From: Eledone cirrhosa
Lineage: Eukaryota > Mollusca > Cephalopoda > Octopoda > Eledonidae
DNA length: 64,000 bases
Direction: 5' to 3'
Assembly (NCBI GenBank): GCA_964016885.1
Contig: OZ024743.1
Location: 77,456,541-77,520,540 of the forward strand
Shown here: piece by piece, positions 25,801-38,396 of the stretch
Layout of the letters: every line of letters begins with the position of its first letter
How positions within the stretch are numbered: position 1 is the stretch's first letter
The notes under the pieces: generated by a model
Seen by the model: the letters and a program-made list of their open reading frames with translations, nothing else
Databases searched by the model: none
What the model was told of the DNA's origin: nothing
Made by a program: the position numbers and the translations under genes

Positions 25801-28800
25801 TCCAGTTGATGTCTTCTGACAACACTTCATCTTTGACGAAGCTTTCACAGCTTAAACAGAAAAAACCCCTGAAGAAGTCTGAGAAAATAAGTCGAGCTAT
25901 GATTGCATATATTGAACGAGCAAAAGCACACGGTATCTTTTGCTTTCTCTTTATAAACCAGAATACAAATCAAACCATGACTTGCTTTTTGTTTATGGGA
26001 AGTAGGGAATAAGGGGAGTGGAGTGGTAGCTCCTCCTTCTTCTTAGTTTTGTTCCCTATGGAACATTGGATGACAGTAGAATTCCATGTCACTCAGTTAC
26101 AAGCCTTGTCACAAGCCTTACTCCCAGGCCAGGCCCTTCTCTGTCAAGTTTTTCTTCACAGACCTCAACCATGTCTTGATGTGTCTGCCTTGTTTTCTGT
26201 ACCCATCTTCTGACTTCCATTCGAGGGAGGCTGTTGCTGGTCTTTTTGTTGACATACGTAGCACATGTCCAAAGCAGCTTCCCCCACTGTATAGTGATGG
26301 TACTCTGTGGATTACTCAGCTGACCCCTTCATTTTTGAAGGAGTCACATCAAGAAATCCTAAGTATGGTCCTTAAAATCTACATTACTGTGGAAGACCTG
26401 CAGTTCTGTATATTCTAACAGTCTCACAAGCATGTTTTCATTGTAGTGACAGATGTGGCAAAATGGGTTTTCTTTTCTAAAATTTAGTCAGAGAAAGGAC
26501 AGTAGCCATGGCCCTTTTTAGTGCCTCTATGACTGGTGAGAAGGGAAGAAGGTATCCTCAGACTAGACCTGGTCTGAATTGTGACAGAATAAACTCTACT
26601 AAAGGCACTCAAGGGTCATGTGATACTCAATTCAGAAAACAGATTAAATCTCTCATCCAGTTGGCCATGGTGGGATTTGAACTCAGAATGCAAACACGTA
26701 GAGACACCCCTCTCTTCCATGTCACCACCCAACACACTTGTCATTCATCCATGACATATCTTCTCATCCTTCCTCTCTCCATATCATTCCACACCTGTAC
26801 TGGGTGTGTTTATCTTGTAGATCACCAACAGTAGGGAGGTTGTGTTGGCAAGACTTCTACGGCTGGATGCCCTTTCTATTACCAACCACTTTACAGCATG
26901 TACTTGATGTGTTTATCATGTAGATCACCAACACTAGAGAGATTGTCATGTCCTTGACACAACTGACGGGTCCTCCGTACCCTTTGTGTCTCAAGATTTA
27001 TATTCTATGAAAATGAAATGGTTAACTCTTTCGCATTTACATTTACTACTATATTTTCATGGTAAAGGCTTTACCTCACATAATATTGAATCTATGAGAT
27101 TTTGATATTATTTATTTTGAGAACAATATCTTTAACATCAGTATGAGTGGCTGGTTACAGCTGGTTTGAATAGAAAGAGGTGAGAGAATTCTGGCCGGAT
27201 ATGGCTGGTTTAAATGCTAAAGGGTTGAGTCTAAAATCTAAAGATATTAGATTGTAGTTTCTTTATTCACCAGATGCCCAAATGAAAGATGAAGTGACGC
27301 AGTATGAGATTGGTAAAAGACATTTGGCCAATATAATGGGCAAAGATGCTGAAACTTTCACACAAGAAGATATAGATGTAAGTGTTACTACTACTATTAC
27401 TGCTGCTACTACTACTATTATTACTGCTGCCGCTACTACCACTACTACTACCACCACCATTATCACCACCATGCAACTGGCAGCCCCCCCCCCCCCAACA
27501 CACACTGTGTCTCACCAGACATAGGTTGACCCAAGGCTCTCTCATTACAGCCAGGCTTACACTTATATAGATATTCTTATCTTTTAACTGTTTTGGTTGA
27601 AAATGTGTATGAAAACGGTATTTAGAAATTGGTCAAACATAGAGAAAAGGAGAGCAGCATTAGAAAGAAGTATAAATGACATAAAGGAGGGAAGAGGAAG
27701 GAGTACTAGACAGAGGAAGAAAGGGAGAGGGTGACAGGCTGTATACCTAAGTCAGAGCTGTGTTTCGGATGTGACCTGTGGACAAAAAGTTTTTCCACAG
27801 ACAATGTCCAGTGACACACACTACTACAGCCACCCCACCTTGCAGGACTTCTTCCTCAGACAGTCTGTTATTGATCCGATTTTATGGAGGAAGTCAGCAG
27901 TCCGGAATCCGAGGACGTCTGCGATCTCAGTGGAGTTTGGTGCAAGGAGGAAGCGGTCGGATAAGCTCCGGTATTTGCTTGTCTTCCTGTCCTCTGAGCC
28001 GTGGTACCTGGGTTTGTGACCAAGGTGACTAGGATGTGGAGAACATGTCACAACATGTCACATCCCAGATGAGGGATTTACCTCCTATATATTGTCGTTA
28101 TATCAGGGTACTTGCAGGTCTTGAATAATCGTCCCCCACCCCCACTTAATTTTTTCAGAAATTTTCATTCCCCTCCCTCGTTTATTAGATGTTACTAATC
28201 TATCTCCAGTGAAATTTTATATTAAGTGGTAACATCCCTACAACAATTAATTTTCTTTAGACATTAAAAAACATACATGACAAAAAAAAGTACATTACTA
28301 GAAATCCCATGTTATAAAATAAAACCCATGCAAGCGTGGAACACGGACGTTAAACGTTGATGATGATGATGATGATGATGGGTTGGGGTCTCAATATGTA
28401 AACTAAGCGACTAATTTTTTTTTTTTTTTTAAATCAAGGGAGACAACCTAGAAAAATTATCAATTCCTCCCCCTATTATTTGAGACTCGAGAGTAGACAT
28501 TGAAGTAAGCAGAACATTGTTTTTAGTTGTTACAACTTCAGTGAGATGTTCACGTCTTGAGAGGAGGGGGAGAAGACAATAATAATAATAGTAAAAATAA
28601 TAATGAAAATACTTTATTTTAACTTTTGTTTTAAAATAAGGGAGTACGTATCACTTTTAATAACTTAACAAATTTTAGCTCCTTTATTAATTCTTAATGT
28701 CCTGTACCACATGAAACCACATTAACAAGATATTCCTGAAAAGTATAAAACAACACTATGACTATCACATAAAAAAATGAAAGTATATATATATACGGAC

Positions 28801-31800
28801 CCATAACTCCTGATGGCGTCATATGGGAGCTGTCATAATATACAGCATGTCTTAGGCACTTTAAACTTGATAAAGCTCATTCTCCCTCCAGGTTTGAACA
28901 TAGCCTATTTCTTCAAGAGAAGGGAAGTGAGAAAGAGATAGAGAGGAAGAATCAACCCCAGTACTAGACTGGTACTTTTTTTTATTAAGCTTGATATGAT
29001 TAAAGGCAAAGTTGACTTAGAAAACTGCAAGTCTGTAATTTAATGAAAATTTCACAACACTCTGTCCAGTAATAAATATACTATACACTTTTGAATTAAC
29101 AAACTTGTTTTTAGATATTTTCTACGCAATCATTATAAGATTTACAAGTTAATATTAATATAAATAATGGTTTCTGAGGCACACGGCCAGCAATTTGGCG
29201 GGAGAGAAAAGTTAATTAAATCAACCCCAGTGCATTACTGGTATTTTATTTTATTGACCCTGTAAGGATGTAACTCTATGCAGCAATGAAGAGTGTCCGA
29301 TGCTCTACCAATCCACCACCTTTTTTATGAACAATACCAGTAATTATATAGACTTAAAACAGCTTGCTAAAATGCTTTTGTTCATTTCTTATATTTTTTT
29401 TCCAGAAAGCTATTGAATATCTGTTGCCATCAGGTTTATATGCCAAAAGAGCCAGGCCATTAATGAAGGTGAGTTGGCAAGTTTCTTTTAACCTTTTTTT
29501 CATAACAAACTTCCTGAAGCCACCCTCTTGGTTCTATTATTCAAAACTTGATTTTAAAGTGTTTATATTTATCTAAAAAATGTCCTTCATAATTTTATGT
29601 AAGAACATTTGTTAAGTTATGTTCCAACCACCCCTGGTTCTATGATACAAAACTGTATATTTGAAAGTGTTTACATTTATCTGAAAACTTTTTGTTATAA
29701 TTTTATGTAAGAACCTTTGTTAAGTTATGCAGAGGACATACGTGTAGACTGGAGAGAAATGAAGCTGCCATGCTTCATTGGATGTGCAATGTAAGTATGA
29801 GAGAAAGGCAGAGCTTGGAAAGGCAAAGCTACAGTAAAGGTTGACCAAGGAAAACCTGGGCAGAGGTGGTGAGGACTGATATCAAATCACTGAGACTCAC
29901 AGAGGAGATGATGAAGAAACACAGCAAATGGAAAGATGCTGAAAAGGACCCATCCAACCCATGCAAGTGTGGAAAAAGGACCTGTCCAACCCATGCAAGT
30001 GTGGGAAAAGGACCTGTCCAACCCATGCAAGTGTAGAAAAAGGACCTGTCCAACCCATGCAAGTGTAGAAAAAGGACCTGTCCAACCCATGCAAGTGTAG
30101 AAAAAGGACCTGTCCAACCCATGCAAGTGTGGAAAAAGGACCTGTCAAACCCATGCAAGTGTGGAAAAAGGACCTGTCCAACTCATGCAAGTGTGGAAAA
30201 AAAACACAAAAAGTATGATGATGATGAACTTTATTAATTTCTTGATATTTTCAAGTTGTTTAAATTATATAATCTTCATTTATTTTATATTTCAGTATCC
30301 ATATGACATTTTTCCACCCCAGAAAAGTAAGTCATTAAATATCTCAGTATTTCTATTAAACTACCTCAAGCTGTCCTCTTTCTTTCATAGATAGAAATTG
30401 TTTGTTTTAAAGTGTTATATTTATATAAGAACCTTTGTTAAGCTGTGTTCCAAATACCAGCTTAACTCTTTTAATAGCAACCAGTTTAAAACTGCCCTAT
30501 TTCTATGATACAAAGTTATTTAAAAACCTTCCCTCATAATTTTGTCTGTGTTAAATTATGTACCACATACCAGATTAATAAGAAAGTTACTTTTATTTCT
30601 ATATTCTTCCAAATTCTTGATTATTTTCAAAATGATTTGAAAATTATAGTCTTTCATTAGAAATATGGGAACAAACGTGTTAACTACACATCTGTTCAGA
30701 TATGACAACAGATGTGTTAACTATCATCACATCTGTTCAGATATGACAACAGATGTATTAACTATTATCACATCTGTTCAGGTATGGTAACAGATGTGTT
30801 AACTATCATCACATCTGTTCAGATATGACAACAGATGTATTAACTATCATCACATCTGTTCAGATATGGTAACAAATGTGTCAACTATTGTTACATCTGT
30901 TCAGGTATGGTAACAGATGTGTTAACTATCATAGCATCTGTTCAGGTATGACAACAGATGTGTTAACTATCATCACATGTGTTCAGATATAATAACAGAT
31001 GTGTTAACTATCATCACATCTGTTCAGGTATGACAACAGATGTATTAACTATCATCACATCTGTTCAGATATGGTAACAGATGTGTTAACTATCGTCACA
31101 TCTGTTTAGATATGGTAACAAATGTGTTAACTATCATCACATCTGTTCAGGTATGACAACAGATGTGTTAACTATCATCACATCTGTTCAGATATGGTAA
31201 CAGCTGTGTTAACTAGCATCACTTCTGTTCAGGTATGGTAACAGATGTGTTAACTATCATAACATCTGTTCAGATATCACAACACATGTGTTAACTATCA
31301 TCACTTCTGTTCAGATATGGTAACAGCTGTGTTAACTAGCATCACTTCTGTTCAGGTATGGTAACATGTATTAACTATCATAACATCTGTTCAGGTATGA
31401 CAACAAATGTGTCAACTATTATCACATCTGTTCAGGTATGACAACAGATGTGTTAACTATCATCACATGTGTTCAGATATAATAACAGATGTGTTAACTA
31501 TCATCACATCTGTTCAGGTATGACAACAGATGTATTAACTATCATCACATCTGTTCAGATATGGTAACAGATGTGTTAACTATCATCACATCTGTTCAGG
31601 TATGACAACAGATGTGTTAACTATCATCACATCTGTTCAGATATGGTAACAGCTGTGTTAACTAGCATCACTTCTGTTCAGGTATGGTAACAGATGTGTT
31701 AACTATCATAACATCTGTTCAGATATCACAACACATGTGTTAACTATCATCACTTCTGTTCAGACATGTGGTTGTTTTCTCACCTGATCACTTTCATTTC

Positions 31801-34800
31801 TGTTATCTCATGTAATCTTTGTTGCCCTCGTCAGGTGCTCAGTTTGGAATGGATGGCCGACCGTTTCATTGGTTATTTTATACAGCTAAACCAAACTACT
31901 ATAACTTAATGTATGTAAGTAGGACTTTCTTCTGACTGTATCATCATCATCACCACCACTACCACCATCATCATCATCATCACCACCACTAACCCCACCA
32001 CCATCATCACCTTTGCCACAGCCTACACAGTCTACACACCAACACACCAACACAGTCTACACGCCAACACACCAACACAGTCTACACACCAACACAGTCT
32101 ACACACCAACACAGTCTACACACCAACACAGCCTACACACCAACACAGTCTACACACCAACACAGTCTACACACCAACACAGTCTACACACCAACACAGT
32201 CTACACACCAACACAGTCTACACACCAACACAGCCTACACACCACACAGTCTACACACCAACACAGCCTACACACCAGCACAGCCCACACACCAACACAG
32301 CCCACACACCAACACAGCCTACACATCAACACAGCCTACACATCAACACAGCCTACACAACAACACACCAACACAGCCTACACAACAACACACCAACACA
32401 GTCTACACACCAACACACCAATACAGTCTACACACCAATACAGTCTACACACCAACAGTCTACACACCAACACAGCCTACACATCAACACAGCCTACACA
32501 CCAACACAGTCTACACACCAACACACCAATACAGTCTACACACCAACAGTCTACACACCAACACAGTCTACACACCAACACAGTCTACACACCAACAGTC
32601 TACACACCAACACAGTCTACACACCAACACAGTCTACACACCAATACAGTCTACACACCAACACAGTCTACACACCAACACAGTCTACACACCAACACAG
32701 TCTACACACCATCACCGTCTACACACCAACACCGTCTACACACTAACACCGTCTACACACCAACACAGTCTACACACCAACACCGTCTACACACCAACAC
32801 TGTCTACACACCAACACAGCCTACACACCAACACCGTCTACACACCAACACCGTCTACACACCAACACCGTCTACACACCAACACCGTCTACACACCAAC
32901 ACCGTCTACACACCAACACCGTCTACACACCAACACCGTCTACACACCAGCACCGTCTACACACCAGCACCGTCTACACACCAACACCGTCTACACACCA
33001 GCACCGTCTACACACCAACACCGTCTACACACCAACACCGTCTACACACCAACACCGTCTACACACCAACACCGTCTACACACCAACACCGTCTACACAC
33101 CAACACATACTAGATAAAGTGGGAGGGTGGTGTATACTAGATGTAGGGGGAGGGTGGTACATACTAGAGTAGGGGGGGTTGTGTATACCAGATGTAGGGG
33201 TGAGGTGGTGGTACATACTAGATTTAGGGGGAAGGTGGTACATATTAGATGTAGGGGAGGGTGGTACATAGTAGATGTAGGGGGGGGTACATACTAGATG
33301 TAGGGAGAAGTGGTACATACTAGATGTAGGGGGAGGTGGTACATACTAGATGTAAGGGAGGAGGAGGTACATACTAGATGTAGGGGGGAGGTGGTACATA
33401 CTAGATAGAGGGGGGAGGTGGTACATACTAGATGTAGGGGGAGGTGGTATATACTAGATGTAGGGGGAAGTGGTACATACTAGATGTAGGGGGAGGTGGT
33501 ACATACTAGATGTAGGGGGATACATACTAGATGTATATCTCAGCCCCTTCATATGGGATGGTGGGTCTTCTGTATTACTGTGACAGAGATCATGGTCCTG
33601 TGTCATCACCTTTTATCAGCTATTATCATTTCATCCCAAGTCTTCCTACTACATAGCTTCCATCAACTTTGAGTACTCTGCATTTTTTTATACAGCATTT
33701 TATACAGCGGCCATCCTTCATAAGCATCCCATGTCTATACCAATGCAATCTCCTCTCCTGCACACTGCATCTAATCCTTATGCCCAGATTCTCTCTCAGT
33801 TCATTTATGCTTTGCCATTCATTTATATTACTATTAAAGCTTCATTCCTTTCCAATCTTCATAGGTCCTCTGCACACAACACCCAGATCTCACTACTATG
33901 CAACATATCGCTCGCTCTCACCCCTTCCTCATAATTGAGGGTTGGGTGTCATGGACTTATGGACCAGCACTCTCCATTATTTCCTGTCGCTTGCTATTGT
34001 CATACATTCTACCAAACTACTTCCTGTCCATTCCTTAATATCATCTGTCCATCCTTTTCAATAAATGACAGTCTTTAAAATTCCATTCCAGGATATTGTG
34101 TGGAAAATTGAGGCTTTGAAGAAAAAAGAAGATGAATTCTATTTGCAAAATCCAACATTATTTACCAAACCTAAAGAATTGTAAGTTGACTTTTGAAATA
34201 CATTGGAGAAATTGTTATTAGTGGGATGGCAAAGACAGAATACCTGCCGCCCTGAATGTTCTATATCATCATCATCATTGTACATTGTATGTATGTCATC
34301 ATTATCGTTTAACGTCTATCTTCCACACTAACATGGGTTGGACAGTTTTGTTCCACTTGAGGCGAGATTAGTCGGGAGACCGTGTCTCGCTCATACAGAA
34401 CTGTCTCTGGCAGGTTTTCTATGGCTGGATGTCCTTCCTAACACCAACCACATTTACAGTGTGGACGGGAAGTCTTTTTTACTGTGTCTCCTACATGACC
34501 ACTTTACAGTGTGGGCTGGGTCCTTTTTGTTGTGTCACTGACACAACCACTTTACAGTGGACAGAAATGGGGCGGTGGAGTAGGGTGTGTGGGGTGTATG
34601 TTGGGTTAAGAGGTGCCCAGTTACTGTAGGTTTAAGTTTGTATGCAAGGGAAGGCTGGTCGTCTGTACAATTGCATAGCGCCAAAGATCTGGATCCAGTG
34701 ACATTGTCTTTGAGAGGTGTAAGTGAGCAAGGTCAGGTTTTTCTTGGTCTACCCACTTTGTAGCTTCCGTCAATTTTGATCGCTCTGCACTTTTTTATAC

Positions 34801-37800
34801 AGCTGTTGTCCTACATACGCATCACGTCCATACCAACGCAATCTCCTCTCCAGCACACAACATTTGATACCTCTTCTGCTTAGTCTCTCTCTCTCAATTC
34901 GTTTATGCTTTACCATTTGCATACATTATTATTACACATCCATCGTAGCATGCAAGCTTCATTTCTTTCTAATCTACACAAGTTTTCAGCACACAACGCC
35001 CAGGTCTCACTACCATGTAACATTGCCGTTCATATATAAGCATCATACAATCTGCCTTTCACTCTTAGAGAAAAACCCCTTGTGGCCAACAGCGGTATTA
35101 GCTCTCTGAACTTTTTCCATCCCGTACTAACTCTGGCTACTGTACTTTCAGAGCACCCTCCTCCACTGATTTTGTCACCCAGGTAACGGAAGGTGTCTAC
35201 TATTTCTATAGAAAACATCTGGGCAGTTGAAGGAGATAGCATCCAGTGGGCCCTTGCTACTTACTGCACTTAAGCATCGGCCACATATAAAATCTACATT
35301 CTTAGATAGCTTGCCTGTGATCCCACTACATCTTTTGTGTACCCATAGTTTGCATTTGGGGGCATACAATGGAATTTCTACCTACTCCCTTCTTACACAC
35401 TGAGCATGGCTATTTCGCAGAGGGTACCTGTACCGTATTCTCCTTTCTACATACTAGAACTTTAGTCTTAGACAAGTTAATTTTAAGGCCTTTTGATTCT
35501 AGGCCATGCTTCCATGTTTGGAATTTCTTCTCTAGTTCAGCCATCGATTCAGCTATGAGAGTTAAATCATCTGCATATAGAAGTTCCCATGGGCAGCCGG
35601 TCTTGAACTCCTCTGTTATAGCCTGAAGGGCAATAATAAATAGGAGGCGGCTAAGGACAGAGCCTTGATGAACACCAACTTTTACGCTATATTCTTCACT
35701 ATATTCATTGTTAATTCTAACCTTGCTGACTGTTTCTCTATACATGGCTTGTATAGCCCTCACAAGCCATTCATCAACACCTAGTTTTCTGAGAGCTCAC
35801 CAGATAATGGAGCAGGGGACTCTGTCAAAGGCTTTCTCCAAGTCAACAAAAGCTAAGTAGAGGGGTTTCCTTTTAGATAGGTACTTCTCCTGTAGTTGCC
35901 ATACAAGGAAAAGAGCGTCTGTGGTGTTTTTACCTGGCGCAAACCCAAACTGCATTTCATCTAGATCAATTTGGTCTCTAATCAGTTGAGTAATAACTCT
36001 TTCTGTGACTTGGTCAACTAACTTAATGCCTCTATAGTTTCCTCTATCTAGTGCGTCTCCTTTGCCCTTGTAACAGTTGACGATGATGCTGCTAAGCCAG
36101 TCATTTGGTATGACCCCATTCTATATTACTTGGTTTACTATCCGGGTGACCATAGTATGTCCCACCATTCCAGATGCCTTCATCATTTCACCAACTATCC
36201 CCAAAGGCCCAGCTGCCTTGCCTGTCTCATATTTTTGATTGCCTTACTTACTACACTACCATTAACTTGCACAGATGGTCCCTCTGTCGGATCAATGTGG
36301 GCAGACTATCTTTATCCCATTCATTCTCCTCATTTAGTAGTCTCTTGTAGTGACACTTCCAAGCTACCTTCTTATCAGTATCAGTCAGGGCAAGTACACC
36401 ATCATCATTACGGACACACTTCTCCCCAACAATATCACGGTTCTCCTTGACACATTTTCTTGCGATCCTGAACAGCTCACGTTTTTGGTCCTTGTGTTGT
36501 ATACTTGTCTCCTAGCTTTTCTCCTAGCCACATGATAGTGTTTTCTTATTCCCCCATCCCGCCATGCTTTCCAAGCCTGTTTTTGGACCTGATTGTCTCT
36601 TCAACCTTACTGTTCCACCACCAAATTACTCCCCTCCTGCCTATAAGTCTGCTCCAGCCACAGCTTTCATCTGTCTCCTTCAGCAGGTTAACTTTCAAGA
36701 ATTCCCACTGTTCCTCTATATTGTACATCTCTAATTGCTCTTCCTTACTGTCAAAAGCATCAAGTAATATGCTTTTAAATTTGTTACTGGCTGTGGAGTC
36801 CTTCAACTTCCATATTCTTCTCCTCAAGGTAGTCCTCCTCTGTCGTCGAGTACGTCTAGTCCTGACCATGACGTCACTAACTATTAGGCTATGCTGGGAG
36901 GTGCATTCTTCACGGGGGAGGGACTTAGTGTTTACAACAGACACTCTTTCCCGTCTTCTAGTAAGAACAAAATCTATCTGGCATGTTCCTCTGATCTATA
37001 GGTGATCAAGTGATTGTCTCGTTTTTTGAAGTTTGCGTTACAGATAGTTGGGTTATTAGCATCACAGAATTCCAGGATTCTGAAGCCTTCGTCATTTCTA
37101 GTACCAAACCCATAACCTCCATGCATTTCGTCATAGCCATCACAATGTTGTCCAACGTGACCATTAAGGTCGCCAGCAATAATTATGTAGTCATTGTCAG
37201 TTATTTTGGAGGTAGTGAGCATTAGTGACTCATAGAACCTGTCCTTTATATCGTCAGGTAGGCCAGATTGGGGTGCATAAGTGGATATTATTGACACAGT
37301 TGTTCTATTTAGAACTAGTCTTATTTTAATTATTCTGTCATTCACTCTATTTACAGCAATTACTTTATTTACCCATTTTTCTGCTAACATAATTCCTACT
37401 CCACTCAGTCCGTTGTCATTTCCCATCTGGAAAAGTTTATAACATCGTTTTTTGCCCACAATGAATCTAGCAGACCCACCTCTCCACCTAGTCTCTTGAA
37501 CACAACAAACATCAACTTCCTTACGTTCAAGCATCTCTACATCCTCATTTAAGCGACCTTTCAATGTGCCTACATTCATGGTACCAACTCTGAAGTTTTG
37601 GAGTTCGCTGGGAGGAATACAAAAATTGATAGCAGAAGTGTTGGTGATAAGCACATTTTTCAAATGCAGGTAGGATCTATAGAGGTGGTTGATAGCTTCT
37701 GATAAATAGGTGGTCAAATTAGCAAGCGAGAAGGATGGTTTGAGGCCATAGTATCTAGAATAAGGACGGGATGGGAGATGTTTAGGGAGCTGCTTCTTCT

Positions 37801-38364
37801 GTTGACAACGAAGGTTTTTCTCTCTGCGAATGAAAGGTCGGTTGTATGAGGCCTGTGTGAGATGCGCGATGCTGCATGGTAGAGCTTGCTTGGTGAGGAG
37901 GATGATATTTGGACACCCTGGCAAAGGGTGGAGGAACTCAGCAGAGTCAACGGCCATCCAAATAGTATTTTTTTTTTTTTTTTCTTCATCTGGGAGTAAA
38001 AGGCCCCCAGTTGTTGTCACAACACCTTTCTAGGAGTGGGAAACTCTGAAAAGAAAATCTCTGACTTCGGAAGCATCCGATGATGTTGACCAGTTTGCAG
38101 CCATCATATATATAATCATCATCATATTGACTTACAACATTTTTAGGGCATTTTTAAACCTGCCGGAGCCTATCCTCTTTCCAGGTCTGAATACACCAGA
38201 TTTTTTCCAGCGAAGGATAGAGAGTGAGAGAAAGAGATATAGGGGAAGAATTGACCCCAGTACACGACTGGTACTTTTTTTTTATTGACATTAAATGGAT
38301 GAAAGGTAAAATTAACCTCGGCAGGATTTTAACTGAGAGAGCAAAGAGTCGTCATCATCATCAG

Positions 38365-38396
<32 letters not shown>

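Noticed and set aside
27267..27545. Ser/Asn- or Thr/Ala-rich frames after MRPS9 exon 3
   Set aside because: They read a trinucleotide repeat in the intron beyond a perfect GTAAGT donor.
32013..33113. 366-codon Thr/His/Gln-rich frame
   Set aside because: A 17-bp minisatellite cycled through all frames; no start context or domain.
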